In this document: positions 43,978-52,426 of the stretch, in pieces
Layout of the letters: every line of letters begins with the position of its first letter
How positions within the stretch are numbered: position 1 is the first letter of the stretch
Assembly (NCBI GenBank): GCA_017502125.1
Contig: JAFVVN010000009.1
Span: 1-64,000 of the forward strand
Direction: 5' to 3'
DNA: 64,000 bases
Source: Bacteroidales bacterium
GTDB taxonomy: Bacteria > Bacteroidota > Bacteroidia > Bacteroidales > UBA932
Program-made: the position numbers and the translations under genes
The notes under the pieces: generated by a model
What the model saw: only the letters and a program-made list of their open reading frames with translations
Database searches by the model: none
Told to the model about the DNA's origin: nothing

Positions 43978-45825
43978 TTATCTGCCCTGCTGCTTTCTCA
44001 TCTGCTCCTGCATCTTCTGCGCCTCTTCGAGCCTCTGCTGCCACTTTGACTTCTTCTTAGGCTGCTTGGCTCTGAGCATCATCTCTGCACGGACCTTATC
44101 CTCAGTCACGACAAACTTGCGGATATACCACGTCATACCCATGGTGATGATATTCGAAAGGAGATAGTAGTAGCTGAGACCGCTGGAAAGATTGTTACAG
44201 ATGAAGAACATCATGATCGGCATGAGCCAGACACTCATGAACTTCATTCCCGCCATATTCGGATCGTCCGACATCTGGCTTGAAGTCATCTTCGAATAGA
44301 TGAACATCGAAGCTGCCATCAGGAGGGCAAACAGAGAAAGGTGGTCTCCCAAAAGCGGAATATTGAATCCGAAATCAAGGATGGAGTCATATGCGCTGAG
44401 GTCGTCAGCCCATAGGAATTTCTGCTGTCTGAGCTCGATTGATGCCGGGAAGAAACGGAACATCGCGAAGAGGATAGGCATCTGAAGAAGCATCGGGAGA
44501 CATCCGCCCATAGGGCTGATTCCGGCCTTCTGGTAAAGTTCCATCGTGGCCTGCTGCTTTTTCATAGCGTCCTTTTCATTTGGATATTTCGCATTGATCT
44601 TGTCAATTTCCGGCTTCAGCACCTGCATTCTTGCCGAAGACTTATATGACTTGATGGTCAGAGGCGAGATAATGAGCTTGATGAGGAGAGTCATCAGGAG
44701 GATCACAAGTCCGTAGTTATGGATGAACCTTCCGAGGAGGTCAAAGCATGGGATGATCACCAGACGGCTGAACCATGCCACCATCCATCCGCCGAGAGGA
44801 ACTATCTTTTCGTACTTAAGGTCATAGCTCTTGAGGGTACGGTAGTCATTAGGACCGAAATAGAACTCATATGGGAGTGATATTGAATCAGATCCACCCT
44901 GGAAGTCAGAACGGAGCCTTGCAGAGCAGGCCATGAGGTTATGTGAAGGATCATCCTCTGCAAAATACTTGACGGAGAGGTCCGCAGAAGCAAATTCATC
45001 GCCTGCGGTCATGATGGCAGAGAAGAACTGCTGCTGGAATGCAAACCACTTCATTTTCGAACTGATGCGTTCGCTGTCATCCTTTCCTCGTCCGATTTCC
45101 TCGCACTTCTTGTCGCCAGTGAAGTAGTAATCGAGCTTAGAGTACTGTTTCTCGTTCTTATATCCTTTTTCAAGACGTGGAATCACTACATTCCAGTCGA
45201 TGTCAAGCATCGACACATTGCGTGGGATGACGTTCTCCATTCCCACGAACGAAAGCTCGTTCCTGACCATATAGCTTCCCTCGGAAAGCGCATAAACCTG
45301 CTGGATATATCCACCCTGAGAGAAAGGAAGACGCATGACGATGGTTGAATCATTATACTCGGCAACCTCGAAGACAAAGTCCTTGGTGTTGATGTTCTCA
45401 CCAGCAAAAACTGTAATTCCATACTGGCTCTGCTCAGGCTTGATAAGATAAAGGGCAGTACTGTCATATGTCATATAGTCCTTTATCATCACCGAGTATG
45501 GCTGTGCACCTTTGGTGGTGAATTCAATCTCCATCTTGTCGTTAGAGAGCTTATATACCTGAGCCTCAGCAAACCTTGCCTCATTGAGGGCACTGTCCTT
45601 ATACATCTGCAAGGTCCTTACCTGAACTTCAGAAGTCTCGTCAAGAACGCCTTCAGCCCTCTTTGCGGAGTCCAGGGCCATCTGAGCCATCTGCTCCACA
45701 AATGCAATGGAGTCACGCTGAGCCTGAGCCTCCATCTGCTTTTCATACTGTCTCGACTGATACCATGTGAATCCGAACATTATCACACCTATCAGAACAA
45801 AACCTATAATATTGTTTTTATTCAT
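43978..45825 (-). CDS. yidC: Membrane protein insertase YidC
   Basis: Inserts and folds inner-membrane proteins with or without SecYEG. The 615-residue protein has an N-terminal transmembrane helix (NIIGFVLIGVIMFGFTWY), a large periplasmic beta domain (about 60-350), and the conserved five-helix core from NYGLVILLMTLLIKLIISPLT near 380 to the end. SPMGGCLPMLLQMPILFAMF and the conserved arginine (SARMQVLKPE) are in place. The tail is Lys/Arg/Gln-rich, for ribosome contact. It lies 29 bp after the DUF349 gene and probably shares its transcript. Confidence 0.95.
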   Translation of the reverse strand: MNKNNIIGFVLIGVIMFGFTWYQSRQYEKQMEAQAQRDSIAFVEQMAQMALDSAKRAEGVLDETSEVQVRTLQMYKDSALNEARFAEAQVYKLSNDKMEIEFTTKGAQPYSVMIKDYMTYDSTALYLIKPEQSQYGITVFAGENINTKDFVFEVAEYNDSTIVMRLPFSQGGYIQQVYALSEGSYMVRNELSFVGMENVIPRNVSMLDIDWNVVIPRLEKGYKNEKQYSKLDYYFTGDKKCEEIGRGKDDSERISSKMKWFAFQQQFFSAIMTAGDEFASADLSVKYFAEDDPSHNLMACSARLRSDFQGGSDSISLPYEFYFGPNDYRTLKSYDLKYEKIVPLGGWMVAWFSRLVIIPCFDLLGRFIHNYGLVILLMTLLIKLIISPLTIKSYKSSARMQVLKPEIDKINAKYPNEKDAMKKQQATMELYQKAGISPMGGCLPMLLQMPILFAMFRFFPASIELRQQKFLWADDLSAYDSILDFGFNIPLLGDHLSLFALLMAASMFIYSKMTSSQMSDDPNMAGMKFMSVWLMPIMMFFICNNLSSGLSYYYLLSNIITMGMTWYIRKFVVTEDKVRAEMMLRAKQPKKKSKWQQRLEEAQKMQEQMRKQQGR

Positions 45826-45854
45826 TGTCCAAATATTCTCCTTCTGTCAAACGA

Positions 45855-47636
45855 TTAATTATTCTCTGCTTCCTTAAGTGCCTTGATCTGCTCGGCAAGA
45901 GTGTTGAGTTCATCCTTTGCCGCATCTATCCTATCCTGCATCTGCTTTATGAGCGGCTCTGCATTCTTCGACATGGCGAAGAAGCCAATGTTGTTCTCGT
46001 ATGTCACGACATCCTGCTCAAGAGCATGGTATTTCTGGATGAGACGTTCCTTCTCGGAAAGCTGTCTTACCGGACGTGCATTATTTCTGCGCTGACCGCC
46101 ACGTCCCTGATGAGGGAACTTCTCGGCAACTGCCGCCTTATATGCCTGAGCGATATTGTCCTTTTCCTTGAACGGAACGAAACCGATTTCATTCCAACGG
46201 GTCTGGAAAGCCTTCAGTGCCTCGGCATCAGATGCATCACCCTTGAGTTCATATGCCTTGATCTCCTCGATAAGACGCTGTTTCGCCTTAAGATTTCCGT
46301 AGAAGTCGTTCTCAGGTTTGGCATGCTTGTCCCTTTCTGCAAAGAACTCATCACATGCAGCGCGGAACCTCTTCCACAACTGCTCGGACTTCTTGCGCGG
46401 AACCGCACCTATCTCCTTCCACTGTTTCTGAAGATCGATGAGCTGCTCTGTGGTCTTCTTCCAGTCCGTGCTGGTCTTCAAAGCCTCCGCCTGCTCGCAT
46501 ATGGCCACCTTCCTGTCCAGATTCGCGTTGATGCTGTCCTTATACTCGGTGTAGAAATCACGCTTACGTCCGAAGAACTTGTCGCACGCTGCACGGAAAC
46601 GGTCATATATCTTCTGGTTTTCCTTCTTGGAAGCGAAACCGATGGTCTTCCATTCCTTCTGAATATCCTCTATCTCCTTTGAGAAGGCATTCCACTGATT
46701 GGAATCGGTCACTTCCCTCTCTGCTATCTCCTCCACCTTTTCACAAAGGGCAGTCTTCTTGGCGAGATTCTCAGCCTGCTGCTCCTTAAGTCCCTCGAAA
46801 TGACTCTGATATTTCTTATTGATTATTGCTGTAGCAGCCTTGAACCTGTCCCAGATCTGCTCTCTGAACTCCTTTGCCACTGGACCATATTCCTTCCACT
46901 GCTCGTGAAGTTTCTGAAGTTCACGGAAAGCCTCCACCACATTTTCACTCTCAGCAAGAGCCTCTGCCTGCTTGCAGAACTGCTCCTTAGCCTCAAGGTT
47001 CTTCTTGAAGTCGAGATCGCGAAGTTCACGGTTGATCTTCACCATATCATAGAACTGCTCCACATAGAGCTGGTAAGTCTCGTTGATGTTTCTATAGTTC
47101 TGAGCCGGAACCGGTCCTACATTTCTCCAGCGGTTCTGAATCTCACGGAACTCTGGGAAAGTGGCATTCACATCCTCCTGCTTTTCGAGAAGCGCCTTAA
47201 GATCTGCAATCACAGCTTCCTTAAGAGCGAGATTCTGTTCTCTCTCAGCCTCAAGCTTCCTGTTGTATTCTGCACGTTCCTTCCTATATGTGCCATATAA
47301 TTCCTTGAATCCTCTTTCAAGTTCCACGAAAGGATTTTCTGTTTCCTCCTGCTCCGGCTGCTCAGGAGCATCTTCAGGCTCAGCAACGGTATCCTGCACT
47401 ACGATTCCAGCTTCCATCTTCTCCTTCTGAAGCCTCTTGTAGAAAGCCGACTTCAAGACCTCAGCCTCCTTCGAAAGCGTCATCCTTTCTTCACTGCGAA
47501 CAAGTTCCTCAAACAAGGCAACAAGTTCAGCAAGCGTCTTTTCTGAATAATTTACAGCTGTTTCAGCTGCCTCTGCAGCCTCAGCCACTACTACATCTGA
47601 TGTCAGTTCAACATCAGGGACAATCTGTTCACTCAT
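45855..47636 (-). CDS. DUF349 domain-containing protein
   Basis: A 593-residue, strongly helical and charged protein containing about five repeats of the DUF349 unit (recognisable by the W...IG.V/A..K....W..FR.A.D.F pattern, such as QKEWKTIGFASKKENQKIYD, QKQWKEIGAVPRKKSEQLW and RWNEIGFVPFKEKDN). A glutamate/alanine-rich leader precedes them and a coiled coil ends the chain. No enzyme motif is seen. DUF349 proteins are widespread in Bacteroidota with no settled function. It begins 31 nt after a predicted transcript start and is followed by yidC. Confidence 0.85.
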   Translation of the reverse strand: MSEQIVPDVELTSDVVVAEAAEAAETAVNYSEKTLAELVALFEELVRSEERMTLSKEAEVLKSAFYKRLQKEKMEAGIVVQDTVAEPEDAPEQPEQEETENPFVELERGFKELYGTYRKERAEYNRKLEAEREQNLALKEAVIADLKALLEKQEDVNATFPEFREIQNRWRNVGPVPAQNYRNINETYQLYVEQFYDMVKINRELRDLDFKKNLEAKEQFCKQAEALAESENVVEAFRELQKLHEQWKEYGPVAKEFREQIWDRFKAATAIINKKYQSHFEGLKEQQAENLAKKTALCEKVEEIAEREVTDSNQWNAFSKEIEDIQKEWKTIGFASKKENQKIYDRFRAACDKFFGRKRDFYTEYKDSINANLDRKVAICEQAEALKTSTDWKKTTEQLIDLQKQWKEIGAVPRKKSEQLWKRFRAACDEFFAERDKHAKPENDFYGNLKAKQRLIEEIKAYELKGDASDAEALKAFQTRWNEIGFVPFKEKDNIAQAYKAAVAEKFPHQGRGGQRRNNARPVRQLSEKERLIQKYHALEQDVVTYENNIGFFAMSKNAEPLIKQMQDRIDAAKDELNTLAEQIKALKEAENN

Positions 47637-47673
47637 AATAACGGAGTTATTGGTTTATAAATAATACAATCCG

Positions 47674-47681
47674 CAAATATA
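47674..47681 (-). promoter_or_regulatory. -7 box of DUF349-yidC
   Basis: TATATTTG on the minus strand, 37 nt before the DUF349 ATG. Confidence 0.6.
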
Positions 47682-47723
47682 CCATTTTTTTGCAACTTCT
47701 TGGCAAAACTCATATCAAAATGC

Positions 47724-47731
47724 TATTTTTG
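47724..47731 (+). promoter_or_regulatory. -7 box of trmD
   Basis: TATTTTTG, 32 nt before ATG 47764, with a cTTGG element about 20 nt further upstream. Confidence 0.55.
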
Positions 47732-47763
47732 CAGCTGGATTTAACCTTTTGAACAAAAATATA

Positions 47764-48441
47764 ATGAGAATAGATATTCTGACAGTCGTTCCGGAACTCC
47801 TTGAAAGCCCGCTCAGCCACTCTATCGTAGGTCGCGCCATAAGCAAAGGCCTGGTGGAAATCCATGTCCACAATCTGAGAAAATATGGAAAGGGACCGCG
47901 CCAGCAGGTGGATGACTACAGCTATGGGGGCGATGCAGGAATGGTTCTTATGCTCGAACCTGTCTACAACATGATTCAGGAGCTGAAGGCAGAGAGGGAT
48001 TATGACGAGATCATATATATGTCTCCGGACGGAGAAATCCTTAACCAGAACATTGCAAACGAGCTTTCCCTGAAGGAGAATATAATCCTGCTCTGCGGAC
48101 ACTACAAGGGAATCGACCACCGCATCCGCGAACATCTTATCACAAGGGAGATTTCATGCGGAGACTATGTTCTCAGCGGAGGCGAACTGCCGGCAGCCAT
48201 CCTCGCAGATTCCATCATCCGACTTATACCAGGAGCAATCAGCGATGAGACATCTGCCCTGAGTGACTGTTTTCAGGATGGTCTCCTTTCAGCACCGATC
48301 TATACAAGACCTGCGGAATTCAACGGATGGAAAGTTCCTGAAGTGCTGCTGAGCGGAAATCCGAAACTCATCCGGGAATGGCAGGACGAGCAGGCAATCG
48401 AGAGGACAAAAAGACTCAGACCGGGATTATTGAGCGAATAA
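47764..48441 (+). CDS. trmD: tRNA (guanine37-N1)-methyltransferase
   Basis: A SPOUT-class (trefoil-knot) methyltransferase that makes m1G37 and prevents frameshifting. [24 protein letters not shown] at the N terminus, [13 protein letters not shown] near 57, [17 protein letters not shown] near 115, and the knot sequence [14 protein letters not shown] near 136 define it. The protein is 225 residues, slightly short of the usual 245-255. ATG 47764 is used; the frame begins at a TTG 15 bp earlier. In many bacteria trmD is in a ribosomal-protein operon; here it stands alone. Confidence 0.95.
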   Translation: MRIDILTVVPELLESPLSHSIVGRAISKGLVEIHVHNLRKYGKGPRQQVDDYSYGGDAGMVLMLEPVYNMIQELKAERDYDEIIYMSPDGEILNQNIANELSLKENIILLCGHYKGIDHRIREHLITREISCGDYVLSGGELPAAILADSIIRLIPGAISDETSALSDCFQDGLLSAPIYTRPAEFNGWKVPEVLLSGNPKLIREWQDEQAIERTKRLRPGLLSE

Positions 48442-48474
48442 GACAAGCGTTTTATACATTTTGGACGAGAATTA

Positions 48475-48505
48475 TTTGGAAGTTACGATTTTTTACATAA
48501 ATTTG
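48475..48505 (+). promoter_or_regulatory. Promoter of the candidate small RNA
   Basis: TTTG (48475-48478), 19-nt spacer, TAAATTTG (48498-48505): an exact match to both Bacteroidota elements, yet no gene follows within 400 bp. Confidence 0.65.
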
Positions 48506-48511
48506 CATTCG

Positions 48512-48627
48512 ACATAACGATTTTATGTCATCAAGACGTTTCTAACCACTAATAATTAATCATCCCAAAAGGGAATACACTACACTACTAACTAACCAAA
48601 AAAGCTCGCAGGGATGCGAGCTTTTTT
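48512..48627 (+). ncRNA. Candidate small non-coding RNA
   Basis: The predicted start (7 nt after the -7 box) falls at a perfect hairpin, gacataa (48511-48517) with ttatgtc (48523-48529). An A/C-rich single-stranded stretch and a small ccc/ggg stem follow, and the transcript ends at a perfect 13-bp terminator with six U residues. About 115 nt long. No start codon with a usable frame is seen. It might instead be a leader of the next gene, but the terminator argues against that. Confidence 0.5.
48598..48627 (+). terminator. Strong terminator after candidate small RNA
   Basis: aaaaaagctcgca (48598-48610) pairs perfectly over 13 bp with tgcgagctttttt (48615-48627) around ggga. It works in both directions. 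Confidence 0.85.
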
Positions 48628-48883
48628 ACTGCTTTTCAACCCCTGTCACTTCGTGACATCCCCTTTCAGGGGAACTACGCCCGCTCCCGTAGGTCGGGGC
48701 TGCCGCGGCGCTGGGATGTATAAACCATAGATTTACAGGGATTTAAGTGGTTTTGCTCGACGTCCGCGACATGCGAGCCAAACCACTAAAACCACTGATA
48801 CACAATGCATTACGAATCATGCCTAGATTATCCACTCAAGCCGGTCGTGACTGCTGTGGCAGTGGGATGCGAGCTTTTTTACT
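48611..48883. repeat. 20-bp direct repeat bounding a 253-bp structured insert
   Basis: gggatgcgagcttttttact occurs at 48611-48630 and again at 48864-48883. Between the copies lie small hairpins (gtcac-ttc-gtgac; tcccct-ttc-agggga) and a large one (48747-48759 with 48774-48786, 12 of 13 pairs). The first repeat copy is the loop and right arm of the terminator; the second leads straight into the promoter box of the next gene. Looks like an insertion or duplication, with no coding capacity. Confidence 0.6.
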
Positions 48884-48890
48884 ATATTTG
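48883..48890 (+). promoter_or_regulatory. -7 box of the 193-aa hypothetical gene
   Basis: TATATTTG, 28 nt before the ATG. The region 19 nt upstream, which lies inside the repeated segment, has no TTTG element. Confidence 0.45.
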
Positions 48891-48918
48891 CAGCCGGAAA
48901 TAACAAATAGCGATCAAA

Positions 48919-49500
48919 ATGGAAGAAAACATACAATATTATGACACATATGAGGCGAATCTTCTTCAAGAGATGATGAAGATGTGCGCCAGCCTCGGTA
49001 TGCTTGACAAGGAACTGCTCAGTTCCGAGGACATTGACCTGAAATGGAAGGAGTGGGCTCCGGAATATATAGCCGAAGCACTTCCTGAAGTGAACAGCTA
49101 TCCTGAATTTGCTATAGCATGTGCAGGATATACAGGAATGGCAGTTGCAAAATGGTGGGATGAGGACTGGGGAAAACACCACGGTGCAAAATACGAAAGT
49201 CTTCATGGTCCAAGAGGTTTCGACGACATGGACGAACACATAGTCCAGAACATACTTGGCCTTACACTGGACTCGGCTGATGCAAAGCAGCTGATGAACA
49301 TCATGCTCTGCTGCGCTCAGAAAGCAGTCGACTTCATAAGGCACGAGCAGATTGAGCACCAGACAGTCAAGGCATTCCACATATTCGCGCGCACCGTGAA
49401 GGTGACATACAGAATCGGTGCAGCCATAGAGCTACGCAGACTCGGATATAAATTCCACAAGGTCGAGCTCAGCAGAAACGGAGCGAAACCTCTTTCATAG
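48919..49500 (+). CDS. Conserved-type hypothetical protein (193 aa)
   Basis: Not recognised. A soluble, mostly helical, acidic-to-neutral protein with no signal peptide or membrane segment. Notable stretches are the aromatic-rich DIDLKWKEWAPEYIAEALPE, KWWDEDWGKHHGAKYES (many Trp, His, Asp), and a Cys pair in IMLCCAQKAVDFIRHEQIEHQT. The aromatic/His content could suit a ligand- or metal-binding site, but this is speculation. Codon use matches neighbours, and a promoter box precedes it, so it is a real gene. It converges on the glutaminyl cyclase gene with 5 bp between stops. Confidence 0.75.
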   Translation: MEENIQYYDTYEANLLQEMMKMCASLGMLDKELLSSEDIDLKWKEWAPEYIAEALPEVNSYPEFAIACAGYTGMAVAKWWDEDWGKHHGAKYESLHGPRGFDDMDEHIVQNILGLTLDSADAKQLMNIMLCCAQKAVDFIRHEQIEHQTVKAFHIFARTVKVTYRIGAAIELRRLGYKFHKVELSRNGAKPLS

Positions 49501-49505
49501 ACGGA

Positions 49506-50261
49506 TTATTTTTCCACAAGCCTCACCTCGTAAAGTTCCGGCCAGTTCTTTCCGGTGAGGTAAATTTTTCCTGACCCGGCATCGTAGGCTATACCGTTAA
49601 GGACATCTGTCATCGGAGTCCTCAGATGATTTGGGAGGAGTCCGCGACAGTCAATGACACCTTCAACGCGGCCATCCTTCGGATTGATAATGACAATCTC
49701 GTCTGTCATATATACGTTTGCCCATATCTTTCCGTCGATGTACTCCAGTTCATTAAGCCAGCGTACCGGACGGTCTTCATGCTTTACGATAAGCCTGCGT
49801 TGAAGCGCAAAATCCTTGTCCATGAAATAGAGGGTTGCAGAGCCATCAGAAGCGATAAGACTCTTCCCATCAGTGGTCAGTCCCCAACCTTCACGAGGAT
49901 ATTTCCAAGAAGACTTATATTCCAGAGTCTCAGCATCATAGACAAAGGCAATCCTGGACTCCCATGTGAGTACATACAGGTTCCCGTCGAACATGACCGA
50001 ACCTTCAACAAAATATTTCTTATCGAAATCAAGCCTTCTCTGAGCCTCACCTGTCATCAGGTCCACTTTCCGGAAAGTGGACTTACCCTTGATTCCGGTA
50101 CTTTCGTACAACTGGCCGTCACTGAAGAAAAGACCCTGCGTATATGATTCAGTATCATGAGGATACTTCTCCACAACTTCCACCCTGTATTCCTTGACAG
50201 ACTTGTCACCGCACGAAACAAAGAGCAACGATATAAGGATTAAATGAAAAAATCTTGTCAT
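49506..50261 (-). CDS. Glutaminyl-peptide cyclotransferase (plant-type, lipoprotein)
   Basis: A beta-propeller glutaminyl cyclase that converts N-terminal Gln of exported proteins to pyroglutamate. Family blocks are PHDTESYTQGLFFSDGQLYESTG, FVEGSVMFDGNLYVLTW, GWGLTTDGKSLIASDGSATLYF, LNELEYIDGKIWANVY and DVLNGIAYDAGSGKIYLTGKNWP. A lipoprotein signal (RFFHLILISLLFVSC) places it in the periplasm or at the outer membrane, as fits a phylum whose many exported proteins begin with Gln after signal-peptide cleavage. ATG 50261 fits the lipobox; the frame reaches 50312 upstream. Promoters of this gene and the next overlap head to head. Confidence 0.9.
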   Translation of the reverse strand: MTRFFHLILISLLFVSCGDKSVKEYRVEVVEKYPHDTESYTQGLFFSDGQLYESTGIKGKSTFRKVDLMTGEAQRRLDFDKKYFVEGSVMFDGNLYVLTWESRIAFVYDAETLEYKSSWKYPREGWGLTTDGKSLIASDGSATLYFMDKDFALQRRLIVKHEDRPVRWLNELEYIDGKIWANVYMTDEIVIINPKDGRVEGVIDCRGLLPNHLRTPMTDVLNGIAYDAGSGKIYLTGKNWPELYEVRLVEK

Positions 50262-50283
50262 ACTATATATATTGATAGGGCGA

Positions 50284-50291
50284 CAAAAGTA
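50284..50291 (-). promoter_or_regulatory. -7 box of the glutaminyl cyclase gene
   Basis: TACTTTTG on the minus strand with TTTG (50310-50313) 18 nt upstream. Confidence 0.55.
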
Positions 50292-50322
50292 ACTAAAAAA
50301 TACGTTTTGCAAAAATTATGTG

Positions 50323-50330
50323 TAACTTTG
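50323..50330 (+). promoter_or_regulatory. -7 box of the reductase operon
   Basis: TAACTTTG, 28 nt before the ATG of the 5-alpha-reductase-like gene. Confidence 0.55.
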
Positions 50331-50358
50331 CGGGGATATAGTAACAATTGACTGCAAC

Positions 50359-51138
50359 ATGAATATATACTATGCGATAATGACAGGAATGGCTGTTATG
50401 GCAGTCATCGTATTCATTGCCCTGTTCTTCTTAAAAGCGGGATATGGATACCTGTCGACATCCAAATGGGGACCTAAGATCAACAACAAGGTCGCATGGG
50501 TGCTCATGGAGGCTCCGGCATTCATTTTTATGCTTTACTACACTCTGGATTTCGCATTCTCAGGAGTGGACACAGGAAACAGCAAGATTGTCCTCTATGT
50601 AATGGCCGGTCTTTTCCTTCTCCACTATTTCCAGAGGTCCTTCATATTCCCGTTCCTCATGAGAGGCAAGAGCACAATGCCGATAGCCGTAATGCTTATG
50701 GGACTGGTATTCAACACATTGAACGCATATATGATAGGGGGATGGCTATATGGCGAAGCTCCTGAAGGAATGTATGAACTCAGCTGGTTCACGAGCCCAC
50801 AGTTCATTATAGGTACCATTGTATTCTTCGCAGGAATGGGCATCAACCTTCATTCCGACCATGTAATCCGCAGCCTCCGCAAACCAGGCGACACAAAGCA
50901 CTATATCCCACGCAAGGGACTTTACAGATATGTGACATCAGCTAATTACTTTGGAGAATTCACTGAATGGATAGGCTATGCCATCCTGACCTGGTCACCT
51001 GCCGGAGTTCTTTTTGCCGTATGGACATTCGCGAACCTCGGTCCGCGTGCCAAGTCACTGACAGAGAAATACGAGCAGGAGTTCGGAGATGAATATAAAG
51101 AATTGAACAAAAAGCATATCATACCGTTTGTGTGGTAA
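50359..51138 (+). CDS. Steroid 5-alpha-reductase-family membrane protein
   Basis: A 259-residue integral membrane protein with about six to seven hydrophobic helices. The C-terminal third is the steroid 5-alpha-reductase (3-oxo-5-alpha-steroid 4-dehydrogenase) domain: INLHSDHVIRSLRK, YIPRKGLYRYVTSANYFGEFTEWIGYAI, TFANLGPRAKS and the closing YKELNKKHIIPFVW. These are the NADPH-binding and active-site regions of the family, which reduces the C4-C5 double bond of 3-oxo steroids or bile acids. It is followed after 28 bp by an Old Yellow Enzyme-like reductase. Family is firm; steroid substrate is inference. Confidence 0.85.
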   Translation: MNIYYAIMTGMAVMAVIVFIALFFLKAGYGYLSTSKWGPKINNKVAWVLMEAPAFIFMLYYTLDFAFSGVDTGNSKIVLYVMAGLFLLHYFQRSFIFPFLMRGKSTMPIAVMLMGLVFNTLNAYMIGGWLYGEAPEGMYELSWFTSPQFIIGTIVFFAGMGINLHSDHVIRSLRKPGDTKHYIPRKGLYRYVTSANYFGEFTEWIGYAILTWSPAGVLFAVWTFANLGPRAKSLTEKYEQEFGDEYKELNKKHIIPFVW

Positions 51139-51166
51139 AAGATGTCCGGAATCGTAAACAAAGACT

Positions 51167-52426
51167 ATGAGCGAATTATTTACACCCTACAAAATAGGAC
51201 CGATAGAGCTTAGGAACAGAACCATAAGGTCGGCTGCCTTTGAGGCAATGTGTCCCGGCCAGAGACCTTCAAAGGAACTTTTCGACTATCACACCGCGGT
51301 TGCGCGCGGCGGCATTGGCATGACCACTGTGGCATATGCTGCAGTCTGCAGGAGCGGACTTTCATTTGAAAACCAGCTCTGGATGCGTGAGGAGATAGTT
51401 CCCGAGTTGAAGCAGCTCACCGATGCCATTCACGCAGAAGGAGCCAAGGCCTCAATCCAGCTCGGACACTGCGGAAACATGTCTCACAGAAGCATATGCG
51501 GATGCATGCCATATGGAGCCAGCAGGGGCTTCAACCTATACTCCCCTACCTTCGTCCAGAAGATGAACATCAAACAGATTCATGAGGTGGCCGAGGCATA
51601 TGGAAGGGCCGTGGAGCTGGCTATCGAAGCCGGATTTGATGCAGTTGAGATCCACGCCGGACACGGATATCTGATTTCCCAGTTCCTTTCTCCATATACA
51701 AACCATCGTCGCGACGAATTCGGAGGCAGTCTTGAGAACAGGATGAGGTTCATGAAGATGTGCGTCGAAAAGGTTGTGGCGGCAGGAAAAGGGAAGGTTG
51801 CCCTATTCGCCAAACTTAATACAAGGGACGGTTTCAAGGGAGGTCAGGAGACTGACGAACTGATCGAGGTAGCCAAGGTTCTAAGAGACATGGGAATCGA
51901 ATCCATCGTGCTTTCCGGAGGATTTGTGAGCCGCCATCCTCAGTACGTAATGCGCGGACAGTTCCCGACCAGAGCCATTGTGCACTATTTTCCATGGAGC
52001 AAATGGTGGCTGAAGGTAGGAGTGGGACTCGCAGGAAAGATAGTAGCACCGACCGTGCCGTTCAAGCCGCTGTTCTTTATGGAAGACGCCTTGAAGTTCC
52101 AGGCTGCGATGCCAGGATATCCTTTCACATATGTGGGCGGAGTGATATCTCGTGAAACCGCCGACGAAGTGATGGAAAACGGATTTCCTATGCTCCAGAT
52201 GGGCAGGGCCGTGCTTGAGGATACGGACTTCGTGAACAAGATGAAGGCTGACGAAAAGCATTGCAGCGGATGCGAGCACAGCAATTTCTGCATCGGACGC
52301 ATGTACTCGAGATCGATGCAGTGCCACAAGAAATGCGAAGACATCACTCCAGGTCTCGTGAAGGCAGTGGAGAAGGTCAACAGACAGAACGACAAAATGG
52401 AGCGAAAGCTCGGATATAAGAAATAG
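51167..52426 (+). CDS. Old Yellow Enzyme-like NADH:flavin oxidoreductase
   Basis: A 419-residue FMN-dependent ene-reductase domain of the BaiCD/2,4-dienoyl-CoA reductase branch. The active-site signature is EIHAGHGYLISQFLSPYTN with HRRDEFGGSLENR following (about 163-193). TYVGGVISRETADEVMENG with MLQMGRAVLEDTDF binds the FMN phosphate. A cysteine cluster CSGCEHSNFC...C...C near 365-390 resembles the 4Fe-4S site of that branch, but the usual C-terminal FAD/NAD domain is missing, so electrons must come from another protein. Downstream of the 5-alpha-reductase-like gene by 28 bp; the pair may act on the same ring-enone substrate. Its stop touches rnpB. Confidence 0.85.
   Translation: MSELFTPYKIGPIELRNRTIRSAAFEAMCPGQRPSKELFDYHTAVARGGIGMTTVAYAAVCRSGLSFENQLWMREEIVPELKQLTDAIHAEGAKASIQLGHCGNMSHRSICGCMPYGASRGFNLYSPTFVQKMNIKQIHEVAEAYGRAVELAIEAGFDAVEIHAGHGYLISQFLSPYTNHRRDEFGGSLENRMRFMKMCVEKVVAAGKGKVALFAKLNTRDGFKGGQETDELIEVAKVLRDMGIESIVLSGGFVSRHPQYVMRGQFPTRAIVHYFPWSKWWLKVGVGLAGKIVAPTVPFKPLFFMEDALKFQAAMPGYPFTYVGGVISRETADEVMENGFPMLQMGRAVLEDTDFVNKMKADEKHCSGCEHSNFCIGRMYSRSMQCHKKCEDITPGLVKAVEKVNRQNDKMERKLGYKK

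Larger units (their letters stand above)
48442..48918. other. 477-bp non-coding stretch between trmD and the next gene
   Basis: Holds, in order: a full promoter, a candidate small RNA with terminator, a 253-bp structured segment bounded by 20-bp direct repeats, and a TATATTTG box for the downstream gene. No open frame here is credible. Confidence 0.6.
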
